A stretch of 64,000 nucleotides of DNA from Psettodes erumei (lineage: Eukaryota > Chordata > Actinopteri > Pleuronectiformes > Psettodidae), in NCBI GenBank assembly GCA_016785225.1, contig JAFBJZ010000107.1:2728001-2792000 (forward strand), read 5' to 3'. Positions 27,931 to 40,125 of the stretch are shown in pieces (within the stretch, counting starts at the first letter, position 1; each line of letters starts with the position of its first letter). Below the pieces are notes generated by a model. It did no database searches and was not told the DNA's origin. It saw only the letters and a list, made by a program, of their open reading frames with translations. The position numbers were made by a program, and so were the translations under genes.

Positions 27931-29029
27931 TGGGTTTTTTGGGGGCTGGCTGATCGGGCTAGCAGTTCGGCTAACGTTAGCAGCAGCTAACACCAGCGTT
28001 TATTCGATTTAAAACGCAAGATTTGTTGACAGTTTGTCGCCAAGGACGCGGTACTTTTTATTATTTAGTTGGTTCACGTCATGATGGGAGGCTACCAAGC
28101 GAGTTTTGTCCTTCTTTTTGCATTGGTATGCAGTGCCAGGCAGACAAAACGTCCAGCGAGGCTGCTCGCTAATGTTACAGTATTTGCTTTGAGCTATGTA
28201 AGCATAGGACGCCGATTGTTTTCTGCTGCGGACAAACTCAGGCTGGGGACAGTCAACTGTGAGTTCTTTAGCTCGACCGTGAGCGACGTAGTGTTAACGC
28301 GAGTCAAGTCGTCGTTTTATTCGATGCTTTCGTTTTAAGTTCCGAGGCGGTTTCGTGCAGACATGTCTTCAGCTTTTGTTCGTTTTCTGTTAACTTTGTC
28401 CTGACCAAAACATCTCGCTGTGCGGCGGAAGAGGGCATAAAAGCGGCTGAGCTAGTTTGCGATTTCGCAGACTGTGACTTGTTTTCCTCAGTGGTTTTTT
28501 GTGCACGGCTTTTCGGTTTCATCGCTGTGCACGGCTGATTTTTTTTGTGACAAATCCTCAGCTTGATACTTAGAAAAAGTCCTGGCGTATTTCCCAAATG
28601 CTGCAGGAGAAGCGTCTCATCGTGAAGCGATGCGCTTCAGTTTGTTTTTATTTGCTGCCATATTTTGCCGCTAATGTCAGGCAGTTTTGTCGTTTACGTG
28701 ACGCTGGAAACCCAAATTCGACTGTATTTTTCAGTTTCGTGGACTTAGTCTTTCATGGTGACTTGCTGCTGTTTGTTTTTGCTCGATTGTACAGGAGAGT
28801 TGAAGAAATCGCCGTGTACGATTAGTCGACCGCGACCCTCGGCTCACAAAAACTCACAGTTTTGCTCCAAACTCGACTCTCATGCTCCAATGCCAGTCTC
28901 CAAGCTCTTTTAGCTCGAAATGAGTACAGATGTGATCAGACAGGGACTGCGCATCGTTTTTGACTAACTTCTGCGACCCCATTTGCAGGAATATCCTCTC
29001 CCATCCCCCTTACCCCCTTCTGTCAGAGC

Positions 29030-31314
29030 ATGGCTCAGGAGACCAATCAGACGCAAGTGCCAATGCTTTGCACTATGGGATGCGGTTTCTATGGTAACCC
29101 CCGCACCAACGGCATGTGCTCCGTCTGCTACAAGGAACACCTGCAAAGACAACAGGGAGGGGGGCGATCCAGCCCTCCAGGAGAGAAAGGTAGGAAGATG
29201 GGAGAGACATGACCTATAAAAAAAGGCAGGGGGGAAGCTGGATATGGGTCTGAAAAAAAGGGGGGTCAAAAACTGTACATAAATGAGAGGGAGGTTGCTT
29301 CTTGAATTTGCTAAAAGGGGTTGGAGAACAGAGGTAGCAGTAGCTGCCTACAGTGTGGCATCAGAAAGCAAGAGAGTGACATCTCACATGAATTCAGTCA
29401 CATCTGATCACGGCAGACAAACAATGAGTGGCAAAGAATGAGCAACTTTAAAAAAGAAATGGCAGGTCGTCATGTCCGGGGCCCCAAAAAAAAAAAACGG
29501 TGGGTTTTGTGTCGTCCGTGGCGTCAGAATGTTTTCTCCCCGCACAGCTGCTACGTCACCAGCGGGATCGCCGGGATCGGCCGGTGTGACTGTTGAGAGC
29601 GCAACCTCGGAGCCCAGTACAGAGGCGGCGGGAACCCCACCTGAGGAACAAACAGCCAGGTACGCTGACTGACGGGCGTGGATGTCGCTCGGCCCGCGCA
29701 CACTGCTTCTGCAAGTTGCTGGAAATCCTCGTGAACCAGCTTGTTATTTTTCATTTTCAGCATAATTCTGAATAGTTATCGGTGTTCATTGAGAAATGTT
29801 TTTTTTTTTTAAAGAGCATATTAGACTAATTAATGATCAAAAATATGTAAACTGTAGCCTGTTCTCCTGTACATGGTGTTATTCACTGTATTGGACATTT
29901 GGCTAAAGTGTTTAATTGACTAATTAATTAGAAAAATCAGTTCATCACAAGCTCCAGCACATTCTGTTCTCATTAGTCTTTCTCTCTCAGTTGGTAATAG
30001 TACAGCATTTTTCCTACAGCGAAATCAGAGGCGGTAAATGACTGCGCGTACAGTATATTACTTACTTATCAACACACAACCCTCTGGGATTATATTACAA
30101 TCATTTCACCCCTCAGATATTTTTAACTTCACTGGACGGCTCCATGCTCTTTGGTAAGAGCTCTAAAGAGGCGAAAAATTTGCAGCCAGTTTGAAGGAGT
30201 TTTGTGCGCGCAGCGTGCTACACACATCTCCCACCTGATTTTCCTGAGAAGCAGTCGGCGTGCTGTAATCTGAGATATTTATACACGTTGGAATAGCTGT
30301 CAGCCTAGCGCAATGATATCTTTGGCACGTTTGTAATGCCACTTATAAGATGAAATTTTGTATGATGTCCAGGTCATCTTTTTCCTGGTGTGTTAACAAA
30401 TGCACTAAATATCTTTGTGCTCCTTTGATTAAAGTTGACACCGAAAGAAAAAACGAAGAGTAATGCACTGTAATTTAAAAAAAAAAACTTGCTGGAGGGT
30501 TTGTTCTTAAAACCGCCGCATGATGTCCAATAATTGTTGCAGGCCTGATTCATCTTCTGTAATTAAACATGTTGTCTGTCCCCTTCGATGGTTTGCCTTA
30601 GTTAGGCCAATAAATAATTCCTTTTTGAATTATAAACTAGATTTCCTTCATACCATTGGGAAGAAAGTGTGGGCGAGACAAGTCCAATAATGTCTCAGTG
30701 CTCTGTAGGGCTGTTTAAAATATTTTTGTATCTACCACGTGCTGTTTGTGCCCAGTTTTATGATGTAACTGTCATTTGTTTGAACCAAGTCAAACAAACA
30801 TGAACAGCAGACCAGGGTAGATCTTAAAGAAATAAGAGCAGTAAATATACTGTGGCATAATATGAGAGTTTCTTGGAAAATACGGCTCACGCACGTTCTA
30901 ATGCATCCTTTTGTATTGGGTTTAGAGTGTTTACGACGACGTCCAAGCACTCATTTGTTTCAAGTCTGACAAAATGTCAGGAAGGATTAGTGCCCGAATC
31001 CTCTGCATCAGTGCGATCCTGGATGATTTTACGCACTGCTTTTCCAGGCTGTTTGCCTTTGCCTTGTCGAGTCGATGGCGATAGCTAAGCGAAGGCGTTT
31101 TTCGGAGTGGTTTATGATCGGATAATTTACGCCGCAAAAAGGAACGAGACGAGCAGATGGAGAAGAGTAAAATGTGATCGCCTGTGATGGGAGGCCTTTT
31201 GGGGAGGCGACAACAGCGCCTCACTTGTTTGTTATGTCAAGAAGTTAGTAGGCAAACAAATAGGCATGGATTTCTCTGACAGCAAATTAATGAAATTTTT
31301 CATTTATTTTCTGT

Positions 31315-31348
<34 letters not shown>

Positions 31349-33241
31349 ATATATATATTTTTTTTATGATGTCAGTCCTAGTTCTCCCAGCCCAGTAACT
31401 CAACAGATGACCGCCATGAGCATCTCCCAGGAAGCGGGAGCTGCAGACTCTGATCGAGCAGAGGCTGAGGAGGGGGAAGAGGAGGGTACCTCCAACAGCA
31501 CAGGTAAAACCATAAAGGACAATGTTGCACTTCACAGCGGAGCGTCGCATGTAGTCACCCTCACGGCAATGGTGGGCAGCTGTAGACTACAGTGTGAGCC
31601 CTTTCCCGAAACATTCAAAGAAACCCAACAAACCCTTTTACCACATCTCCAGTGCTTTCTTTATGTGACTCTTCTTATTACTTCCTTTTTTTTGTGACCA
31701 CTTTGCTTGTTTGTTTTCATGGTTTTTTTTCCCTGCCAGAGCCAGTGGGGGAAGCAGCACAGGCTTCATCCGATGGTGACCAAACCCCCGATAAAAACAA
31801 GAAAAAGAACCGCTGCTTTTCTTGCCGGAAGAAAGTGGGCCTCACTGGTAAGGACGAGAGTATTTTGTTTTGTTTTTTTTGTTTTGTTTTGTTTTTTAAA
31901 CAGAGCGTGCACGTAATACACACTGAACAGTAAGCTCTTCTTAACCACTGCCACAGTTCATGAGTCACGAACCCGCCCGGCTGGGGCTGCCCTTATCCGA
32001 CAGTCATCACCTGTCACAGTGTGAAATTAAGAACATGGTGCAGTGGTCAAATGTTGAAGTGCCACTTCCTGTCACAATAACGCAGACATAAACTGACCAT
32101 TTTCAATTCGGAGCACTGTCACGGTCGGAAGCGAGATTTACCCCATCAATCTGAAAAACCGATGGCACAGATTAGGATTAGGAGCAATGTATCAATAAAT
32201 AAGAAGACTGAACTATTTCAAGACAATTAGCTTCTGAGAAAGAGATTTCTGCTTCGTAATTCTAGTCATTCAAGTCTTTTTTTGTTATCTCCGACTTGGA
32301 TTTAAGCTTCGACCTCCGCAGACAGGATCAGTCACGTCATACATGTCTTTAAATGCTTCCATAAAAACTCTCACCCGTCTGCAGCTGGTGCAAAAATCTG
32401 CTGTCACAGTTTAGCTAATTCTAAGGGATGGCAACACTGTTACTGCCAGTCAAGCTTCTGTTTTATCGATGCATTGTGATGCAACGTAAGATCGGCTGCT
32501 ACTTTCAAATGCCCGTAACCTACATGTCCAAAATCTCGATAGCAGCCCATAGTTTGCGTAATGCTTTTCTCCACACCCAGCAATTTTGGTGCAGAGAGCA
32601 ACATACTGCAGGTTAGTGGTGCATTTCACAGTGTACCGACTGGCCTCAGCTTTTTTTTTTTTTGCCAAACAGAATTGCCTCACAGGAGGCTCCAGGGATC
32701 TTCTTTTAATGTGGAATAGTAATGTGTATATAGGCCTAACCCTGACCAAAACCCTCAGACTGCATGTCAGAATACGCCTGAACGCAGCCTGATAACAGCA
32801 GTACCCTCAGGGCCTGGTAGAACCCGGGCCGAGTTGCCCATCTTTATTCATGTCGCGTTTTACTCTCTGTTTAAGGAGCGTTTTGTTGCACAGTATTTTT
32901 TTTTAGAAATATTAACTACTAAGGGGCAAATATCCCCAGCCTGTGATGTTGGGTGTCCTCAGCTGTGAAACTTTCCAGCTGTAGAGGCCATCTATACATA
33001 ATAAATCATGTGCAGTTTCTCTCAGTGTGTAAACGATGTTAAAAATAAAGCTTCTGCGTTTGACTGACCCTGTTTAACTCTCTTTACCAAAGGTTTTGAC
33101 TGTCGCTGCGGCAACCTGTTCTGTGCCATTCACCGTTACTCGGACAAACACGACTGTCCCTATGATTACCGGAGCGCAGCTGCCGCCCGCATACGCAAGG
33201 AGAACCCTATCGTGGTGGCGGAGAAGATCCAGAAGTTATGA
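29030..33241 (+). CDS. zfand5: AN1-type zinc finger protein 5 (A20/AN1)
   Basis: Binds ubiquitin through the A20 finger and stimulates the 26S proteasome; also linked to stabilising AU-rich mRNAs and to NF-kB signalling. Coding exons: 29030-29189, 29548-29659, 31376-31503, 31740-31847, 33093-33241, all GT-AG with consistent phase; 218 aa (human ZFAND5 213). The A20 finger uses C14, C18, C30 and C33 (C-x3-C-x11-C-x2-C). A Ser/Pro/Glu-rich linker runs from about 48 to 150. The AN1 finger uses C159, C162, C173, C175, C180, H183, H189 and C191. The product ends [24 protein letters not shown] in the linker and [13 protein letters not shown] in AN1 match ZFAND5 rather than ZFAND6. The AN1 finger is split by the 1.2 kb intron after GLTG. 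Teleosts may have a/b copies; which one this is cannot be told. Confidence 0.95.
29660..31375 (+). other. zfand5 intron between linker exons
   Basis: A phase 2 GT-AG intron. AT-rich, with no coding sequence found. Its 3' end is unusual: a (TA)n run and an AT hairpin occupy the place of the branch point and pyrimidine tract (see the repeat at 31314-31370). Confidence 0.75.
31314..31370. repeat. (TA)n microsatellite adjoining the zfand5 exon acceptor
   Basis: About fourteen TA units (31314-31342), then A-rich, then another AT alternation and a T run that leads straight into the acceptor ATGATGTCAG at 31375. The only pyrimidine tract available is the T run of about ten bases next to the repeat. 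Confidence 0.9.
31848..33092 (+). other. zfand5 last intron
   Basis: A phase 1 intron splitting the AN1 finger after its second cysteine pair. No exon, repeat family or RNA gene is recognised; there are short T runs near 31865-31900 and 32650-32662. Confidence 0.75.
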
Positions 33242-35061
33242 GGACTGAGTGCGAAAGAAACCCCCAACAAAAACAAAACAAAACAAAAAAAGTCTCTCTG
33301 ACTTTGTGAATTTGAACAATGGCGACTTGGATGAAAACACCTGATATCATGGCTTCTTTTGTTCATGGTAGTCTAAGATGGGCGGGGTGGGGTGGTGAGG
33401 TCGCGGCCACTGTCCAGACGCTTCCCTTTCTGGCATCTCCCTTTCTCTCTCCGCTCGTGACTGCGGCTGAACCCGAGTTTTGTGTGTGCGTGAGTCTGTG
33501 CGCGTTTGTATGGAAGCGTGCGTGCGTGTGCGTTCGCATGCGCGTTTGCTTGGGAGTCGGGGAGAGCGCCCTCGGGGCTTGATGGACATGAGCGTTGCTG
33601 CGGGGAGGGACGGCATTTGATTTTACCCCTTTTTTCTGTTTCTCAACTTGGGGAATCGTCTGGGTTTATTTTTATACAGTCCCTGCGAGGCAGTTGAAAC
33701 GAGACAGGGGTAAGCTGTTAAGGGTTGTGTCGCAGCCTGGATTACGACACAGAGGTCAAGTTAGATGGTCTAGAGAATCAACACACAAAAAAAATCTAAC
33801 TGCAAGATTTCATGTATCAGCGAGACCTTTTTAAGGGCTTTGGATTTTTTTTTCTCCCACACTAAAAATGATGTCAACTTCTTGTCAAATTGGCACCCCT
33901 CCCCAACCCCATTTTCCAGATATGTTTCTCTTTGATATATTGACTTATCATAACGATATTGGGTGCATGACTAGTTATTGGAGGGAGACGGTTGGGGGGG
34001 GCATGGGTAGGGGAAACTGAGAACCTTGACTTAACCGAGTGATTGAATTCTGTGTTTTTATTTTATTTTATTTTTTTTTCTTTCTGTTTTAATGAGCGTA
34101 TGACATCAGAAGATCTATATTAATATATTGTAGTTAGCTTGAATTGTGTGATTGCATTCTATTTATTTTTTAGCGTTTGGTTGGTCTGTGCTGGAGGATT
34201 GGCAGCATGTGTCAGCAAATCACTGAGATTTGCGCTCAAACCTTTTCAGTTATATTTAAGTAATTCCATCTTGATTACACAACTGTTTTAAAAAAAAATA
34301 CACAAGCTCTGACATGATGGAGTAGAGTCCAGTTAAGCCTTTACAATTACGATTGTGCGGTAAAAAAAACAATTCCATATTTTTTTCTTGGATGTAGAAA
34401 CAAAGCACAAGAAAAGTGTGTCAACTGCAGAGCACAAGACAATGTGCCACGCCCACTCAGTTTTGTTCAGCATCTGGGTCATTTGCAGTTTATATTTAAT
34501 CTGTACAGCAGGCTTGCTGAGGAAATAATTGCCTTCTTGTTCGATTGAGGCGCTGTGTTCTCCTTGAATACCCCCACCCCCACCCCCCGATGGAGTCATG
34601 AGTGAAGCTCCGCGATTCTCTAACCACCAGCAGACCACTGACACATGCTGAATGAAAACTGACCGGGGTCGCAGCTACTCTGCACGTTGACACACTCGCT
34701 CAGCTGACGCAAAGATCGCCGCCATGCCAGAGTTGTGTGCTGTGCTCCCCCCCCCAGTGTGCTCCGCTTCAGACGAGTCCTTGCCACGAAGGCCGCTTCG
34801 AGCTCGCTTCTAGGAAGATCAACCTTTGCGTGCATGCGTGCAGACCAACGTATGAGTTACTGTCCCGTAACTGACTGCACAGATTGAAATGAAGCTGGAA
34901 TGTTTCAAGAGCCACACAGCAGTAGCACAATGCATGGCTGGAACCTCCAGGTTCAAGTTAACAGGACTCTACAGTGTTGTTGTTTTGTTTTGTTTTTTTT
35001 CCAAATGTAAATATGGCTCCTATTCATATAGTATAATATTATTGTAGAATTCTTGCCAGGT

Positions 35062-35067
35062 AATAAA
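35062..35067 (+). terminator. zfand5: zfand5 proximal polyadenylation signal
   Basis: AATAAA followed within about 15 bases by a G/T-rich stretch. It would give a 3' UTR of about 1.8 kb. Confidence 0.5.
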
Positions 35068-36694
35068 AGGTGGGGGACTAAGGTAAAGAATAGTACTATG
35101 TGTATAAAAGTGCTTTTCATAATTATCCCAAAAAATTAATGTGCCACTCATGGCACCCCCCACCCCATCTTTTTTTTTTTTTAACCCCCGTTTTATTTAC
35201 ATCTGCCTGTACCGTGTCCAAAATATGTTTAGTAACTGGCTCTACCATGAGTAGCTCAACTTTTTTTTTTTTTTTTTACAATACTTGTCAGATTGTTAAC
35301 AAGCCCCTATAAGCTTTATTAACCTCGCTGAACTACACAGTATTCCAGTCTATGCCTTTATCCTGTTACTGAAGTCTATTCATAGCATTTTGTATTACTG
35401 GGGATTTTAAATGCCTCTTGTGAGACGTAGAGGGGCTATTGAGATTTCATCCATTCATTATCAAAAGCTTTTCCCCTGTAAATGTCGCTTTATCTTGAGC
35501 ATCAAATATTCCTGAAAGCTGTCAAAAAGTTGCAAGGCATTTGCAAAGTTTGCGTTTGGAAAGAAGAGGTCCGACATGAAAGACCCTTTTCCCTGGACAC
35601 GCAGAATATCATGTTGGATCTAGTCCGAATGGAAAATTGGCCTTCACCAGAACTCAAGTTAAAGTCTCAGTGCTGATGACTGACGTTGTCTTTTCTTGGG
35701 ATAAGTTGGTCATCTAAAACCCTGGACTGTAATTTTAGTTCTTCCTCCATCTCACCACTAGTGGAAAATTAAAATGCAGAAGTAGTTTTATGCGGATTCT
35801 CGAGTGATAATTATGCACAAGGAGGGTAATTGTCATATTTAGGGGAACTTGGTGGTTGGAGCAGCTCTGCAGTTTCGTGCTCCCTTCCATGTGTCGTGTG
35901 CACTCACTTGCCTGCTGGGTTGACGACCGTTACAAAGTATTGATGCCTACAGATTGCTCAGCTTTCTCTTAAAGAGCAGTGGTCCTCTCAGAGAAAAAAA
36001 AAAGACCTTTTACTTGGGTTGATTGTTCAGCTATGTAAATCATGTGTTTCATGGTTTGCATTTGGTGTTTCCTGTTGACTGCTCATATCACACCCCCCAT
36101 CTTTTCTTTGTAGACATGAGCAGTTTGAATGTAAACCACCATAATTCACACAATAATCTGTAATGTCCTTTATCAAACGACTCAGCCCTACTTATGTCAG
36201 AGGATGGAAGCCCAATTTTCTGCATGTGATTTTGGGACAGTTGGATAGCTCAAATTGTTTTGACTGTTAATGATGAAGGATTTGGCACCAGCATTTAGGG
36301 CAACCATACCCAAGTAATCTAGATATTATCAGTACATATATGTTTATCTCCCTTCTCTTCTGTTGCTTTAATATAATGTTGATGTCTTCAGTCTGGTCTT
36401 TAGCGCACCCATTCATAATCAGTGTCCCAATGCAAGGGTTTGGATCGATCATAATGATAAACCTGCCAGTTATGATGAGGATGAGTCCGCTGAAGACAAA
36501 ATGATTATCCAGTTTGTCTTTGTCGAGATGAGCTTGAGGGACATGAAGTGAAATCTATGATGTTCACAGAGCTGTAGTTCTTGTCCCTTGGCACTCCAGT
36601 CCCCCAGAAACACCACCAGATATCTTTTTATTTTGTTTTTTTTTTTTTCTTTAAAGATTTAGGATTGTATGATGTGTAAGAGTAAGTATAAAAC

Positions 36695-36700
36695 AATAAA
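36695..36700 (+). terminator. zfand5: zfand5 distal polyadenylation signal
   Basis: AATAAA preceded by a T-rich upstream stretch and followed by T/G-rich sequence (36708-36745). It would give a 3' UTR of about 3.5 kb. Confidence 0.5.
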
Positions 36701-36720
36701 ATCACAAAGTTTATTTTAAA

Positions 36721-38080
36721 TTACACTTGTCTTTTGTATTTATTTTTGGATGAATATTGAAAGGCCAAAAGCCATTTAAAGGGTCAGTAGCGTACACATG
36801 CATACGCTCACGGTTTCTTTGCCTCTCCACGCCAGTACATCCATATACGGTGGCCCCACTGCTTTGTACTTGTGTATTGTTCTCAGACTCAGCAATACAG
36901 TCGGCACAAATGGTACCACAAAACAGCTTGTCATTTCAGCGCCTGCTGTAACAGGACCTGCCATGATACTTGACTGTATTAAATTAAGTACCTTTTCCTG
37001 TGTTGTTCGTACAGCTGAATTATATCACTCATTTTCTTCAAATTAGTCTTCCAAAACAAGTTTGAACAGTTGCATGTCTCACGCCAGTTTCAGTCTTAAA
37101 AGTCTTTGAATGTTGTATAATGTTGAATATAAGAATGCTTACACACAACATGGTTTACAAATGGATTCTCTTTCCCCCCTCATTCAGTAGATAAGTCAAA
37201 TCTATAGGAAGTGAGGTTACAAAAACAAATGGCAATATTGAAGCCGTGTATTGAGCTTGAACCGTCCATCCATGTGTGTTTAAGTAAAGGTTGGAACCTT
37301 GGACCAGAAAAACACATACAACTGCTGAATTTAGAGATTTAGAGATGCAAACCAATAAAAGGTGAGAACACTTTGTGGACTGAGAAAATGTGCCACTGGG
37401 TCTAGGGGCAGAGAGAAAATATATTTGCTTTACATATGCTACTTTCTAGTTACTGATCAGTTTATTTGTATGGGCCTGAAAACCATCTCCAGCAGCCATG
37501 ATGGGGTAAACAACGCTACGTGACTTTAGTACAAAAGGAATCAGTCAACATTTTGTTCATATGCATCATCGCATACGGCATGTAACAAATGGAATTCCAA
37601 AATCCCCCCCTTTGTTTACTACTCTAAAAACTTAATTGAATTCTGTTGACTCGCAGATGCAGCCCTTCGATGCTTACATATTTATGTTCACTGGTGGGTG
37701 TAAAAGACTATCGTGTGCCGCCACAGCCCTATGTTAGATAATTAATGTGAAAACTCGCTAATGAGCTTTTTAAATTTTGCATTATTTAACTGCAGTTTAA
37801 GAATAATGGCCGGTGACGAGACGGCGGAGAGGGGCGTCTATTAGATTTATGACTGTCTGTGTGGGATCAGGTTGGAGTCATTCATGGCCTGCCGACTCGC
37901 TTTAGATGTTTAATAAACTTTATAAACTGCGCGCACGAAGTAGGGTATTACACAGCAGCTTTGACAGCTCAGTAATTAGGAAAACTGCCCGCAAAGACGA
38001 GCATAACCGGTACCTGAAGCATGTGTCAGTGACAAGTAGCACGTTCTAGACGTACACCGTACGGTCACATTCACAGCTCA
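36721..38080. other. zfand5-abhd17a intergenic stretch
   Basis: No supported exon on either strand. It could hold the body of the minus-strand transcript suggested by the donors at 38082 and 38200, but no open frame with recognisable protein lies downstream of them. Confidence 0.5.
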
Positions 38081-38081
38081 C

Positions 38082-38360
38082 CTGCTAGCTTTATAACTTT
38101 ACTCTTCGTCGGTCAAACACCCGCCCTGTCCCCGTGAACAAATGGAACACCTCACGTAACGTGCACTTTACTGCTACCGTCGTCTTATAAAACACTCACC
38201 ATCGTAAGGAGCCTGAGGTGGTCGACAAATGAGACCTCAACTTGCGTCCCAGCCACCTTTGGTCATGGTAGTTGGAGTAAAGTCATTTATTCCCATACGA
38301 CGGCAAAGACCCGACTCCAGCTCGAGAAACCGATTATAGCGTGTACGCGCATGCGCAATT
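38082..38360 (-). other. possible divergent minus-strand leader exon(s)
   Basis: Two consensus donors face left on the minus strand: GATG|GTGAGT (last exon base 38200) and AGCAG|GTGAGC (last exon base 38082). Upstream of them on that strand is an NRF1-type palindrome, CGCGCATGCGCA, at about 38346-38357, a motif common in bidirectional CpG promoters. No recognisable coding frame follows, so a non-coding RNA or an untranslated leader is the modest reading. Human ABHD17B is known to be divergent to C9orf85, but no C9orf85-like sequence was seen here. Confidence 0.3.
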
Positions 38361-38842
38361 GGGGATGCTGTAATTGGGACTGACACGCCCTTATTATTCT
38401 GATGTGAAAATGTTAATTAAAGCAATGATAGGGAGGTTTGCTGGAACACATTTTTCTTGCTTGCTTGAGAGGTCAAGGGGCCTGTGCCTGGTAGGTCCAT
38501 CCGGTAATGCATTTGCTAAATAGACGGGCATTGTATTCCCGTTAAATATTATTTTATCATTTGCCCGCAGACAAACATAATGACGCATCTTGGTCTTTGT
38601 TAGTAACAAATAAGTTAGTAAAATGTGATGGGCTCACATCGACTTTATCAGGTTCATCACCAGTACCAAGTAACCAAGTGAGGATTTACAAGCATGCTGT
38701 AGTCAGGGTTATTACTGTTCTCTTCAAAAGGGCGCATGAAGAATTGAGTTCAAACATGTCATCTTTTACAACATTGTCATTCAGGCCGATAACAAAAAAA
38801 AGACTGATAACGTGTTTCCCGCAATTGTCCAGTGGAAACTTC

Positions 38843-38874
38843 TGACGTCACATCCTGTCAGCTGTCGCTTCCGG
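38843..38874 (+). promoter_or_regulatory. abhd17a: abhd17a core promoter: full CRE plus ETS site
   Basis: A palindromic CRE, TGACGTCA, at 38843-38850 is followed 17 bases later by an ETS core CTTCCGG at about 38868-38874. Both are typical of TATA-less CpG promoters close to the start site, which I place at about 38880-38930. Confidence 0.5.
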
Positions 38875-38889
38875 ATGCGGTGAAACAGC

Positions 38890-39595
38890 AGAGGAGAAGG
38901 AAAACACCGCACGTACATGGATTAATTTAAATGACACAAAGTCGGAGGAGACGCCAGCACTGTCCCTGGTGGATTCACGGAGACTAGTACAAACTCTGGG
39001 AGCCGTGTTTCACCGGTGTTTTACGTCGCGTGTCCTTGACCGAGCGATGTTTTTTTTTGCTGAGCAGCCGTGTTTATGTCTTCTTGCTAGCTTAAGCCAG
39101 CGTAGCGTTTAGCTGGTACGCGCAGACAAATGGACTTCGCTCTCCGGTAAGAAAACATGACTCGTAGTCATTGTTACTGTTGATATTAAACGCCTCTGTG
39201 CGTGTTGGATTTGTCACTGGAACGCGCTCGGGGCACGTAGAGGTCAATAGTGCATTGGAAACGCTTTTTTTCCCCCTCTCGCTGTCAACAGCTAAACTGC
39301 ACAAAAACTGACAGAACAAGTCCGGGACATCGTATCTGAACTCCCCCGTGAACACATCAACAAGCGGACAGAATGGATGGGATCTGGACTCCAGTCACCG
39401 CGCAGAATACACGGCAGATACTTTGAAAATAACACTTCTCCTCAGTCAGCTGGTTGGCTCCACTACGTTTTCCTCCTCCTCCCCCTGCTGCTGACAGGGC
39501 ACTTAAGCAGTATCCTGCGTTTGAATTTGGCTGAAGTGAAGGAAGTCCTTGTTTTATTTTGGTTTCTGCTCTGACAAACCTCTCCAGTTCAACAG
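38890..39595 (+). other. abhd17a: abhd17a untranslated leader exons
   Basis: A donor CTCCG|GTAAGA ends a likely first exon at 39146. A second untranslated exon is probable at 39498-39595: a pyrimidine-rich tract and CTGACAG acceptor precede it, and AACAG|GTAGGT ends it. Neither has a useful open frame. The coding exon's acceptor (CTGCACAG) is at 40119, six bases before the ATG. Whether both exons are joined or alternative cannot be told. Confidence 0.4.
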
Positions 39596-40125
39596 GTAGG
39601 TCTACTATTGTTTGCCATGTACATGTATGGTGTGTTCCGAGCGTCCTCTAATGATTCTGTTTAGGACTGTTAATTATTACCTGTAATATATGTTTAAGTC
39701 ATGAGTTACAATAATTATAGTTTACTAGAGTCTCACCTGAAGACCTGTACAACTTACTGAGACGTGTAAACCTGTAATAACTCATTTGGTTTAACCAAGA
39801 TCCTCAAAGTATTTCGTTTTATAGTTAAGCAATAAATCAGTTAGTTAATCGGCAAAAATATCCGCAGTGATTTTGATCATTGCAACTTTTTTGGGTAATT
39901 TTTTTAAAATCAAAAATGCTGAATATTCATTCGTTTCAGCCCCTGAGCTGTGGTTGTGCTTTGGTTATCTGCAGCGTGACTCTGTTTCCAGTTGCTTTTG
40001 TAGGAACGTTTTCATCCCCATTGATGCCACATTACATTATAATAAGTGTCTCATTGTGTTAACACTGGGATGATGTGGCTGTATTAGCACAGTGATCCTC
40101 TTGTCCTCCTCCTGCACAGTGAAGG

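Larger units (their letters stand above)
33242..36720 (+). other. zfand5: zfand5 3' untranslated region
   Basis: No coding potential follows the stop codon at 33239-33241. The DNA is AT-rich with U-rich runs and several ATTTA-like pieces (for example near 34160-34175 and 34250-34260), features of regulated, unstable mRNAs. Two AATAAA signals are present, at 35062-35067 and 36695-36700, implying 3' UTRs of about 1.8 and 3.5 kb. Long 3' UTRs are usual for this gene family. Only the boundaries are inferred. Confidence 0.6.

Noticed and set aside
28069..28338. Open frame with a signal-peptide-like start in the zfand5 leader region
   Set aside because: Overlaps the inferred untranslated leader or first intron of zfand5, resembles nothing known, and stops without a donor; probably chance.
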